DNA of 64,000 bases, taken from Liquidambar formosana. Lineage: Eukaryota; Streptophyta; Magnoliopsida; Saxifragales; Altingiaceae. Both the position numbers and the translations under genes were made by a program. Of this stretch, positions 45,553 to 55,746 are shown piece by piece. The DNA is taken from NCBI GenBank assembly GCA_039720395.1, contig CM077827.1, positions 11,136,099-11,200,098 on the forward strand. The letters run 5' to 3'. Every line of letters begins with the position of its first letter. The stretch's first letter is position 1. Below the pieces are notes generated by a model that was not told the origin of the DNA, searched no databases, and saw only the letters and a list, made by a program, of their open reading frames with translations.

Positions 45553-46121
45553 CCTCTTTCAAGAACCTGGCATAGTTTCCAAGAATAAGAGCACTCCCAG
45601 GATATGCTCTGATCATTTTCTGGTAGTATCCATCCATGCTCTCATTTTCATGATCCGAATCCCAGCATCCGGATCCTCCATTTTCATCACCTCCACCACT
45701 ACCACCACCGCCGCCGCCGCCGCCGCCGCCATCCACAAAACCAGCACTCCCCTCATCTACCCCCACTACCGTTGATTCATCCAAACCAGAGCTTGAGAAC
45801 AGTTTCTTCAACGACGCCGTCTCCAAAGACGTACCCATCTCTTCATTTTCTTCCTCTTGTTCTGGGTCTTCAAAGCACAACCTGAGAATACCCATCTGAG
45901 AAAGGCCTCGTCTTTGGCTTGGAAACCTCTCTGAGATCGCTCTCCGACAATGTTCTGTACATCTTCTTCAATGAATTGTCAACAGGGGACGGCGAAGAAC
46001 TGGAGGAAAGAGACATGGAAACAGGACTGGTCGTCCGAATGTGAATACCCAGATCAAAATCTGGTAACGATTGATGAACCCATGATTTCAAGATGGGTGT
46101 GGAGGTGCTTCTGAGAAGCAT
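44609..46121 (-). CDS. Small TPR-like protein (At4g32340-like), three exons
   Basis: Minus-strand exons: 46121-45554, 45435-45263 and 44771-44609, with GT-AG borders and matching phase. The protein starts [11 protein letters not shown], as in plant TPR-like proteins of this group. It carries a LSESDL motif, a Gly-rich linker (ten Gly), a [13 protein letters not shown] segment, and TPR helices running from [14 protein letters not shown] through [17 protein letters not shown] to [15 protein letters not shown]. It then has an eight-Glu run and a short tail. The linker between exon 1 and exon 2 is a (GA)n tract. A one-base shift near 45901-45907 separates the N-terminal 65 residues from the rest. 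A TPR scaffold role is likely; partner unknown. A Tat-lineage LTR lies only 85 bp upstream of the start codon. Confidence 0.8.
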
Positions 46122-46206
46122 TTTTTATTTTTTCTTCCTTTCTTATTTTTAATTTTATTTATTGAAATCTGATCATTAGAGTTTCAACAGGGAGAGCGAT
46201 GGTAAG

Positions 46207-47160
46207 TGTAGAAGGGGAGATTCTGGATTCAATATAATAATAAAAAGGAGAGTACAATGAGAGGTCGGCACGTGAGGAAGACTGCAAGGAAACAAGTGAG
46301 AAGCGAATTGTTCGCGAGGAGAGTGAGAGGCAAGGGTGGAAACACCGTTCTGGGATCAGAATGATTGGGAATCTGTGAGACTTTAGCAAAGCATTACCTA
46401 CAAGAGACTTCCTCTTAAACCAGAAGAATCTCTTCTCAGATTAAGCTCTAATGTTCTTCTCTTATCTTTTCTATTTCTCTTCTTCTTTTCTCTCTGTTCT
46501 TTTTCTCTCCTTTTGCTCTCCTCCCCTTTGCCTCAGGGCTTGGGCCTCATTTTATAGTGAGCCCGAGATGTGACTGTTTAGCGATCAGAGGTGACAGTGA
46601 CCATTCAAGAGATCCTCTCGAATGACCCTTCAAGAGCATTTAATGCTCTTCCGAGGCAGTTGGGATTACCAGGCTCACTATCCTCTTTAGGATCTGCGAG
46701 CCCATCCCTTGTCACATCATGTGTACTTGAATCTGGACCTCGAAGGTCCTTAGGTAAGGTTACCTCTGATACCATCAGTATGTCTCACCCATTTTCTTAC
46801 TAATTTGTGTCAATCATTAAATGCTTGTTAATTTGTCTCATATGGGTCCGAGGTATCATAAAGGAGACGACCCTTTGAGTCATCCTCGACTCATCCTTCC
46901 CATGATCCTCGAACCTCCCAATCCTCGAACCCTCGGCTTCCTATCCTCGCCATCCTCTTTGTCCCTTATACCCCTGAAACATTCCTCTTTCCTCTAAGCG
47001 TTTGCCCTGCTCTCGTGACTCTTAATCCTCGCGGAAGGAAGATCATGCTAGTCACGTGCCATACTTCTCATGACCCCAGTTATGCCCCTGAGGGACTCCA
47101 CTTCTTGTTATGGAAGGCTTTCCACTGTCGACACGTGTCCTGAAATCTCATGTGCCTACA
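46207..47160 (-). repeat. Tat element 3' LTR, next to the TPR gene
   Basis: The 954-bp LTR pairs with 58307-59273. On the minus strand it holds a TATA box, TATAAAA, at 46550-46556, so transcription from it would run towards the TPR gene. Upstream on that strand (after 47160) the purine run AGGGGACGAC acts as the polypurine tract. Confidence 0.93.
46550..46556 (-). promoter_or_regulatory. LTR TATA box facing the TPR gene
   Basis: TATAAAA on the minus strand, in context CACTATAAAATGAG, is conserved in both LTR copies (the other copy is near 58670). It lies about 430 bp upstream of the TPR start codon. Confidence 0.6.
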
Positions 47161-47491
47161 GTCGTCCCCTAGTCACGCGCGTGATACCACGCCCTCATTG
47201 GTACGCGGGGTACATGCGTGTGACAGCGTGTTTTTCTATCCTTTTGCTCATAACTGTACCACGATGAGCCCTGGCGGTAGAAGCAACCCTTCTGTTCTCG
47301 TACGCAGTAGCCATAAATGCGGGAATCAATCGATATCGTCTGTCAGAAGATCGTGGTCCACGTGTCACTCCGTGGTTGGGCTCAACTGAAACAACATGGC
47401 CTCGGTCCCTGTTATTACGGCCGCCATCATTGCCTCAAGCCGTTTCCTCTCCTCCTCGACCTTTGGTGAAAACCTTCCTCTACTCCTTCAG

Positions 47492-47499
47492 TATAAATA
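47492..47499 (+). promoter_or_regulatory. TATA box of the antisense PMD gene
   Basis: TATAAATA stands 155-160 bp upstream of the best start codon (47654), followed by a pyrimidine-rich leader. It is on the strand opposite to gag-pol and outside the LTR. Confidence 0.6.
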
Positions 47500-47653
47500 G
47501 CACACTCAGTTTTCTTCATTCCTTTCCACGCTTCTCATTTCCTTAAATCTCTGACTCCTCTCTTCTCTGCAAGCGCTCTCTGCCTACTGTTTGCTTTCCC
47601 TTCTTCCAGTCTCTCTTTTTCACAGTTCATACCTCTCCTTCTTTCCCTTCACC

Positions 47654-50600
47654 ATGTCTTCCGTGGGTACTGTGTATGCTCACAAGGATGGAGCCATTCC
47701 TGAAGTGCCCGCCACCTCCACATGGAAGAAGACCCACTTGATAGAGGACGGATTCTGGAAGATAGCTGACAAGGGGGAGGTGCGGCCTACAGCGAAGCCA
47801 GGCCACCAAATGGTTCTCCCATTCAAAGAGGCGAAAGGTGAGGATGGCATCTTCCCAGCCGCGAGTTCTCTTCCTCGCTTCTGTATTGAGAGGGGGGACT
47901 TTCCAGCCAGCAGCATACAGTTTGGGTCCCACTCGCAACCAGGCACTGGGTGGAAGGCGTGGTGCGATGAGATGTGCGGGGAGGAATCCTCGAGCGCAAA
48001 ACTTCGAAGCGCGGGGATCTTGAAGGCTGTGAAGTTATCTGCTATTCTGGATGTGAAGAGGGATAAGCAGAGTTTGGAGTTCTTGCTCTCTCGTTGGTCT
48101 GCTGAGACCCATACATTCGTGACCGCGTGGGGAGAGTTTGGGGTTACTCTCGAGGACGTGGTCGTGCTGACATGGCTTCCTCCTTTTGGTGAGGAGAAAT
48201 GGTCAGGGATAATCTTATCCCCTCAAGAGCAAAAAGCAGATGAAGCTCTTCGAGACGCCGTTGTTGAAATTGGGGGCTCCCAGAAGAAGTGTACCCTCTC
48301 TGGATGGGTCAGGTACTTTTACAAGGACTTTGGCGCGAAAGGGGAAAAGTGCCAAGCCTGGCGCGGGTCACGAAAGTGACTATGAACTGGAGGCGTTCAT
48401 AGCCTACTGGCTTTGTCGCCATGTTCTCGAGGGGGGACCCGAGGATGGCATTAATGGCTGGGTCTTTCCCCTCGCAATCAGACTCGCGGGCGGGACGCGG
48501 TTGGCCTTGGCTCCACTCTTCCTCGGGACGCTCTACCATCGTCTCGACATGATTAAGAGGGACTTTGAGCGGTCCAAGGGGCGATATGTAGTAAATACCT
48601 ATGTCTCCACTTCTCTGTTGTAGCTGTTCCTGTATGAGCACTTCAGGGGGTACGCCCCTGCTCCAACCAAGCTTCCAGCTACAGAAAAGGTGAAGGTGGT
48701 TGAGAATGGCAAACGAGTCACAAAGGAGGTACCGTGTGCCGCGCCGCGGGCCACACGATGGGCTGATCCCACCAAAAAGAAGCTGTCAGATTATATTGAC
48801 GTGGCCCAGAACTTTATCCCCCGGCCCTATGTGACCGCGATCCCGGGGGTGAAGTGGCTCAATTGCAGCCCTGAGGCGGACCTTACAATTGAGTTCGCTA
48901 CTTTTGAAGGGGAGGTGCCGCCAATGTATAATGTGTACTTGGCGAACCTCCTGCCCGGTGATCTTCCTGCGGCGGTCGAGAATATGGCCACAGCTGTCTT
49001 CTATCCCGCGGATAGGGTTGCGAGGCAGCTAGGATTTGACCAGGGGGTACCTCACATTTTCAAACCAGGGGGTCATCATGGGGCTGCGGATGCACGCTTT
49101 ACTTACGCTCAGCTCCATCTCCTCCGAAAGATGGCAAAAAAGATAATGTTCCTAGGCAAACCTCGCGCAGGGATTTGCTCGGACGAGTACGCTAAGTTTT
49201 GGGTGAAAGTGCTCCAGTCCTACAAGGACTTTGTAAAATCTCCCGCCCAAGTGATTCCCACTGCCGTCATTAACCGCGGCGATTACTCCTTGCGGCTACC
49301 CTCGCGGAGGGAGGTAAAGGGGAAGGGCAAGGAAGCTGAGGAGGAGAAGGTAATGCCCTCGAAGCCCTCGAAACATCCCTCCACCAAGGCTTGAGCTTTC
49401 CTCCTTCGTTCCTCATACTGGAGCAACTTCCAGCGCTCCAAGGTCACCAAAGGTACTTCCCTCCTTTCCCTCTTTTTTTTTTTTTTTTTTAACTCTTAAC
49501 TTCCTACAAGCTCATCGCATTGCCATATTTCCATTTTGCAGGCTAAGACAGTGGCCCGCCAATCAACCCCTCTACCTGCTTTTGATGAGCTCGAGTTGAT
49601 GGATATCGACCTCGACCAGCTCATCATGCAGACTGCCAAGGACGCAGTTCTACATGCTGACCCCAGTCTTACTCTAGGAGGGGATATAATGGAAGGAGGG
49701 GGAGCTTCCTGCCACCCCGCGGGCAGAGGGCTTGGACGAGACCAAGGAACTTGAATTCCTGGTGCAGACTGGAGAGAACACTTCGGCAGCTGCCAGAGAT
49801 AGGAATAGTGAGGCCTCCTCCGAGGACTCCCAAGCTCCTCTCGTCACCCGCCGGAAGAGGCTTGTCAGAAATGCTTCCTCGCGGGAGCCTGAGACTTCCG
49901 CTACTAGGGCCAGCCAGCCTCGCTCGGAGGAGGATGAGCAGGACGTCGTGGGGGCCATGCCAAAGGAGGCCAAGCGGGTTGCACATCCTGCAGCGGCGGG
50001 GCAGAAGGAGGCCCAAGTTGCTAAAGGGGCCGAGGAAATTAAGGCCAAAATCGCCCGGGAGGCCGAGGAAGCTAAGGCCAAGGCTGCTAAAGATGCCAAG
50101 GCCAAAACTGCTGCTGAAGCCAAGGTGAAGGCTGAGGCCAAGGCGAAGGCTGAGGCCAAGGCCAAGGCCGAGGCTGAGGCCAAGGGCAAGGCTGATGCTG
50201 AGGCCAAGGCCAAGGCCAAGGCTGACGAGGCCCAGGCTGCTGAGATCGAGATTGCAGATGCCGTGGTCACAGTCCAAACGCAATTTAAAGCCGGCGCTCA
50301 ATCTGCGATGTCCGGTACTGCCAGTCCCTCCTTAGGGCGTGACGACCCTCTAGGTTTGCTCCTATTTTGTTAATTTTAATTCATCATTGTTTATATAAAT
50401 TCTCTTGTCTTAACATCTGTTATTTTGTTTTGTAGCCTTGTCATCTCGACCTTCTGATCGTCCTCCCTCATCCGCGACACGAGGTTTGGACTTCAGTGGC
50501 TCTTCTCCCCCTTCTTATTCAAAGTCTGTTTTAGACGGGGCAGCCACCTGGCCTCTAGGGGTGCATTCTGAGCCAGTGCGGGTGGATGTTCACGGCTTTA

Positions 50601-51046
50601 GGGTGCAATCTTCTTTAGCCCCGATTTTGGAGAAGGTTTTTGAAAAGCATGGTGACATCGTCCGCGACTGCCCTTTTTCTGCACGCTTTAGGGTGGTCTT
50701 GCTCGAGTCACTTGCCAAAGTGGTTCAACTGCTCATGCAGGAGTCTCCGCGGTCTCTAGATTTTTCGGGGGTGAAGTTTATTTCTGATGTCGTAAAAGAC
50801 CTCGAGGAAGCTAGGATCGATGTGAGCTGGCTCCGTGCAGATGTGGACAAGGTGGCTGCCTTTGTCAATTTTGTTGGTGCCAGTGATGCCGTACAGAGCC
50901 TTTCTCGCGATGTAAAGGACGCGGAACTCGTCGTGGTTTCATTAAAGGCAAAGTTGGCGGAGGCAGAGGGGGAGATGGAGAAGGCCCGTGGAGAGCTTCC
51001 TTCCAATTTTGATCCCGAAGCTGCTTTTTCTCCTAGTCTTGTATAG
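47654..51046 (+). pseudogene. Antisense PMD-like gene inside the Tat element, three or more exons
   Basis: Starts MSSVGTVYAHKDG at 47654 (an upstream in-frame ATG at 47591 lies in the leader). The first part is a plant mobile domain: FLLSRWSAETHTFVTAWGEF, GVTLEDVVVLTWLP, then YELEAFIAYWLCRHV and VFPLAIRLAGGTRLALAPL. Next come LSDYIDVAQNFIPRPY-type sequence, an Ala/Lys/Glu-rich coil (about 49960-50250), and a C-terminal part ending at 51046. Two introns fit: 49443-49541 and 50354-50435, both GT-AG with phase kept. Decay: frameshift near 48350, TAG at 48621-48623 where Gln (CAG) is expected, TGA at 49392-49394, and a frameshift near 49725. Extra ORFs, some antisense, are known in Tat elements; a PMD-coding, intron-bearing one is the point of interest. 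Function unknown. Confidence 0.78.
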
Positions 51047-51259
51047 CGTAGGGTTTTGTATATATATATCTTTGTAACCGGGGTGTATTCTTTTGTAACT
51101 GTTTATATTTTCATGAATGGAAGAAATGTAAAGATTTTCGGTACTCTCGAATTTGTTGAATTCTTCTCCATTTTTTTTTTACATAGACTTTTGTCAGTGC
51201 TCGCTTTTGTTGCCCCCACTCTTTTAGATAAAGGGAAAGTTCTTGTGAGTTAGACAAAA

Positions 51260-51900
51260 CTCCTTGGTGGCTTTGGGGATGCCAGTCCACTTGCGAGACC
51301 ATTCAGGTGGGCGCCCCTCACTCTTTGCCCCGCGGGTAATTTCTTACAAAAGAAATACTTTTATATAAAAGAACTCTAAATCTCACATTCTGCCCCGTGG
51401 TTTTGTAAGGAATTGCACGCTTCTTCCCTTAAAAAAAACGGATCCTCGGGGTCTCGAGGACACCATCGCGTACGGGGTCTCAAGGGGGGGGGAACCCCTT
51501 GCTTTCTGCCCCGAGGTTAATTTCTTACACAAGAACTCTTGATCGCTGATTCGAGCGCTCCTTCCCCGCCTCTTTCTTGTGTCAGGGATTAAACTTTGTT
51601 TTCTTAGAGTAAAAAAAAAAAACGGCATACCGCCTCGGTGGTCTCGAGGACACCATCGCGCACGGGGTCTCAAAGGGGGGGGGAACCCTTTGCTTTCTGC
51701 CCCGAGGTTAATTTCTTACACAAGAACTCTTGATCGCTGATTCGAGCGCTCCTTCCCCGCCTCTTTCTTGTGTAAGGAATTAGACTCTGTAAAAAAAAAT
51801 TGGGCATATCTCCTCGGTGGTTTCGAGGATGCCAATGTGCTCATGGGGTCGCCTCTCGCTTTTCTACCCCGCGGGTGAGTTTTGTTTTTTTTTGGAAGAG
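51260..51900. repeat. Tandem repeats of about 190 bp in the Tat 3' region
   Basis: Units beginning CACGGGGTCTC/TACGGGGTCTC at 51471 and 51661 are nearly identical over 190 bp (GATCGCTGATTCGAGCGCTC occurs in both). More diverged partial units flank them on both sides, sharing TGCCCCGCGGGT and TCCTCGGTGGT motifs. Established knowledge: such hypervariable tandem repeats in the 3' untranslated region are typical of Tat/Ogre elements and can seed satellites. Confidence 0.85.
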
Positions 51901-52024
51901 GTTTCTTTTCTTCACGCGTGTTCTGTTATTCTATAGTTAATAAAGTTGTTTCTGAATAGCATTCCAAAAACACGTAATAACATATCTTGAAAGTTTTCCC
52001 ATTTACAATTTGAACTTTCTTTTT

Positions 52025-53662
52025 TTATGGGTAAAACTTTTTGATCCACATTGCATTGATTGGTGGGGATAGGCTTTCTGAATTAACTTCTGCAATTTTG
52101 TAGTAGCCAGTATCATAGGCTTCCTTGACCACATAAGGTCCCTCCCATTTAGGTGAGAACTTGTTCGGAGCCACATTTCCCCGCCTTACATGCTGGGCCG
52201 CTCTTAGTACGAGGTCACCCTCTTTGAACGTTCTTGTCTTTACTAGTTGATCATACGCTCTAGATAATCGCCGCTGGTAGACAAGGTGTTGCTGCTTGGC
52301 CTTGTCTCTTCTTTCATCCAAAACCTCGATATCAACATTTCAATCCTCGGGAGCAACCTCACTTCTTAGCGCCAATCTCGCGGACGGTACTGCTATTTCC
52401 GCTGGGCAGCACTGCCTCGGCTCCATAGACCAGAGAGAATGGGGAAGCCTGAGTCGCTCTCCTCTTCGATGTTCGGTAGGCCCATAAAGCTATAGGGAGC
52501 ATTTCATGCCATGCTCCTGGGTATTCATGCAGCATCCTGCTAAGAATTTTCAATAAGGTCTTGTTGGTGGCCTCGGCCTGCCCATTTCCTTTTGGGTAAT
52601 ACGAGGTGGACTTGTGGTGGACAATCTCGTAACGAGCCAGGAGACTCCGGACATGTTTGTTTACAAATGGGGTTCCGTTGTCGGAGAGGATTCTCTTCGG
52701 GATGCCGAATCGACAAATGATATTCTCGATAATGAAGTTCATTACTGCCGCCCCAGTTGCCTTTTTAAGAGGTATCGCCTCTACCCATTTGGTATAGCAT
52801 TTGTTGCTGCAAGGATCCAAATATTCCCTCCTCCCGACAGCTGTAATAGGCCCAATAAGATCCATAGCCCATGTGTGGAAAGGCCATGGAGTAGAGAGAC
52901 TATGAAGTTCAACCGCGGGAGGGTGGATACGGTTGCCGTGTTCTTGGCACGCAAGGCATCTTTTGGAGAATGCTAAACAATCCGTCTCCATGGTGGGCTA
53001 GTAATATCCTATATCCAGGGACCTGCTGAAGGAGTTTTTCCGCCACTTTGGTGTTCACCACATGCGCCCGCATGTACTTCTTCAAGAACTCGAGTAACCT
53101 TGGACCTCGCTATGCATAGCAGTGGCCCTCCAACAATCTATCTCCTAAAGAGTTTTCCCTCCTTGTGAAAGAACCTCAGGGCCTTCTTCTTAACCTGAAT
53201 CGCCTCTGCTGGCCCGATTGGGAGAGTGTTTTCTTTAAGGTAGTCGAGGTAGGGGTATCGCCAATCGCGTTCCTCTCCAAAATAGCATTCCTTCTTGTCA
53301 GGGAGGTTCTGGCATCCCAAACATTTTTGTTGGAAAACGGCAGCCTCTTTGGCCATGGTGGGCCAATAATACCCTTGTCGCTGGATCTGTCTGTAAAGAC
53401 TGACATCGTGGACCCCACATCTTTCCTCGTGGATTTTATGTAATACCTCATTGGCGAGGGTTCTCCCAATGCACCTGCTCAGAATGCCCTCACTCCCTCT
53501 GAAATATAGCTCTCCTCCTAACACTGTGAAAAGCTGGGTGTTTCTCGAAGGAGGGAGTTCTCCTCTTAGCTGTTTTATGATGTCTTCTCTCCAATCTTCA
53601 CCGGTTTCATCTTCTTTGCTTCGGAAAGCTTTCGTTAGGGATAGGAATATCTTGCTTTTCAA
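52025..53662 (-). pseudogene. Tat integrase, with two zinc-finger (H2C2) modules
   Basis: The frame 53662-53138 holds a complete spacer plus HHCC-type finger: EDWREDIIKQLRGE, LGGELYFRGSEG, HKIHEERCGVHD, YYWPTMAKEA, KCLGCQ. It then starts a second similar spacer: DWRYPYLDYLKEN to KALRFFHKEGKLFRR. A second finger follows in broken frames, ending at CLACQEHGN (about 52930). The core frame (52991-52359) gives WAMDLIGPI, LSDNGTPFVN and GNGQAEATNKTLL, the D,D,E residues. The C-terminal frame (52321-52025) gives FKEGDLVLRAAQH and KWEGPYVVKEAYDTGYY. The duplicated finger region is odd. Confidence 0.83.
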
Positions 53663-53799
53663 TCTTTAAGTCGAGGCTTTGCGAGGTTATAGCTACTTTT
53701 GATGCTAGTGTCGCAAGAGCATCCGCATGTCGATTGGATGACCGCGGCTCATGCTCAATTCTGACCTGTCTGAATCTCCTCATCATATTCTGAATCTTG

Positions 53800-54489
53800 C
53801 TAGCGATATGGCGCCAAGACATCTTCTTTCACAGCGAAATCCCCGGTGATTTGCCTGACCACTAGGTTCGAGTCTCCCTGGATGCATAGGGTTTCAACCC
53901 CGATGTTAAGTGCAGCTAATAATCCCAAGGCCAGAGCCTCATATTCTGCTTCGTTGCTGGAGCAAGGAAACATTAGCTTATAAGATAGCGAGGTTGTTAC
54001 CCCATCAGGGGAGGTAAGGACAATACCAGCCCCTGCCTGCCCCGCGGCGGCAGACCCATCAAAACTCATTCTCCATTCTCTTTCGTCCCCTGTTATCCAT
54101 GATTCTTCTGCCATTGTACCCGGGAGATCTTCTGAGGGAGGTTCATATTCGCCACTTGGGAAATGTGCCAATAAATCGGCCAAAGCCTGACTTTTGATGG
54201 TCCGCGGGTTGACGCAGGTAATGTCAAATTCAACAAGGGACAAAAGCCATCTGGCAGTCCTTCCTGATAAGGCGGGCCGTGAAAGGAGAAATCGTATGGG
54301 ATCACACTTTGTCACTAACTCAACATGATGCGAAAGCAAGTAGTGCCGAAACTTCTTGGCGGCGAATACTAGGGCGAGGCAATGTCGCTCGAGGTTGGTA
54401 TAATGCAGTTCTGGCCCTCGAACGATCCTGCTAATGTAATAGACAGGCCTCTCCCTGCCGTCAACTTCTTGCGCCAAGGAGTGCCCCAA
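53800..54489 (-). CDS. Tat dual RNase H (pol-type RNase H followed by archaeal-like RNase H)
   Basis: The open frame covers two modules. The first is the ordinary Ty3/gypsy RNase H end: RPVYYISRIVRGPELHYTNL, FRHYLLSHHVELVTKCDP and ARWLLSLVEFDITCV. After a short linker comes a complete second RNase H: WRMSFDGSAAAGQAGAGI (first Asp), SSNEAEYEALALGLL (Glu) and IQGDSNLVVRQITGDF (second Asp). The additional archaeal-like RNase H is a known marker of the Tat lineage. The frame shifts near 53800-53820, just after the DVLAPYR end. Confidence 0.85.
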   Translation of the reverse strand: MGHSLAQEVDGRERPVYYISRIVRGPELHYTNLERHCLALVFAAKKFRHYLLSHHVELVTKCDPIRFLLSRPALSGRTARWLLSLVEFDITCVNPRTIKSQALADLLAHFPSGEYEPPSEDLPGTMAEESWITGDEREWRMSFDGSAAAGQAGAGIVLTSPDGVTTSLSYKLMFPCSSNEAEYEALALGLLAALNIGVETLCIQGDSNLVVRQITGDFAVKEDVLAPYR

Positions 54490-55698
54490 CAGACCTGTTT
54501 GTCGAGGTTATGTACATGACTAAGGGGTGCCCCGGTCGAGGTGCTACCATGGTCGAGGTTGAGGAGAGGGCAGATTTTATTCGCTCAAATGCTACCTCAT
54601 GCTCTAGCTTCCAGTCGAAGCGTGCGCTCTTTTTCAGTAGGGCTGCGAAAGGGGCCATGGTCTCAGCCAACGCCGGAATGAATCTTCTTACATAAGATAC
54701 TCGCCCGAGGAAACTTTTTAGCTGCTTCACCGAAGAGGGGCGCGGCATTTCTTTTATGGCTCTGGCCTTGCCGGGATCTATTTCTATTCCTTGGCGGTGC
54801 ACAAGGAACCCGAGAAATTTCCCAGCAGTGACCCCGAAGGCGCATTTAAGTGGATTCATCTTTAGATTATACTTCAAACATCTTTCAAAGACTTGCTTTA
54901 AATTCGTGAGGTGAGCTTTCCCGTGTTTTGGATTTGACCACGAGGTCATCCACATAATCCTCAACAGTATCGTGCATCATGTCATGGAACATTGCGGTCA
55001 TGGCTCGCTAATAGGTTGCTCCTGCATTTTTTAATCCGAAGGGCATTACCTCGTAGTAGAAGTTGCCCATTGGGGTTCGGAAGGCCGTCTTTTCCACATC
55101 TTCTGCTGCCATGCGGATTTGGTTATATCCACTAAATCCGTCCATGAATGAAAACATCTGGTGTCCCGCGGTTGCATCCACGAGGGTGTCGATGTTAGGT
55201 ACTGGAAATTCGTCTTTTGGGCATGCCTTGTTTAGATCTCGATAATCGATACAAGCACCGTATTTGTCCGTTCTTCTTTTTGACTGGGACGATGTTAGCC
55301 AGCCAATTCGGGTGTTGGATGGGCTTGATGAACTTGGCTTTCAAAAGTCTTTCTACCTCCTGCTTGATTTGGATTTCAAGCTCAGGTCTGAACGGTCGAG
55401 GATGTTGCTTTATAGGAAAGGCCGTTGGGGAGATGTGCAAGTGGTGGGTGATTACGCTGGGTGCCAGACCTGGCATTTCTTCATAAGTCCATGCAAATAC
55501 TTTCTTATATTGCTTAATGAGCTGGATGATCTCCATCTTTTCTACCGATGTCATCTTCTTACTGATGTATATGGGTTGAGGCTCTCCTCCCTCCTCGGCT
55601 AGATTTACTTCCTCCAATTCTTCTTCCTGAGGACGGGGTTGATCCTGCAAACATTCTGGAGCCTCCGCGGGTTCCAAAGGAGTTTCGGTGTTGTACAC
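54461..55698 (-). pseudogene. Tat reverse transcriptase
   Basis: The frame 55698-55195 gives FAWTYEEMPGLAPSV, then IKQEVERLLKAKFIKPI, then NWLANIVPVKKKNGQIR, the RT thumb/finger start. The nucleotide sequence then encodes QMFSFMDGFSG (near 55150) and YVDD (near 54955-54966) in other frames, so the catalytic box is preserved. The last frame (54964-54461) runs through LKYNLKMNPLKCAFGV, KFLGFLVHRQGIEIDP and FLGRVSYVRRFIP. Frameshifts near 55220 and 54960 break the ORF. Confidence 0.88.
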
Positions 55699-55746
55699 CC
55701 GGGGGAGAGATTCTTCTTCCTTGGAGGAGCTCTCCCTGATACACCG

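Noticed and set aside
45482..45560. C-terminal extension of TPR exon 1 into a Ser/Leu-rich stretch
   Set aside because: This is translation of the intron's (GA)n tract. A good donor at 45553 and the TPR continuation in exon 2 show it is intron.
49669..50301. Two long minus-strand open frames (about 200 codons) opposite the Ala/Lys/Glu-rich coil
   Set aside because: They arise because the GCCAAG/GCTGAG repeats contain no stop on either strand. The translation is monotonous (Leu/Gly or Ala/Ser) and has no domain; the plus strand carries the supported gene with introns.
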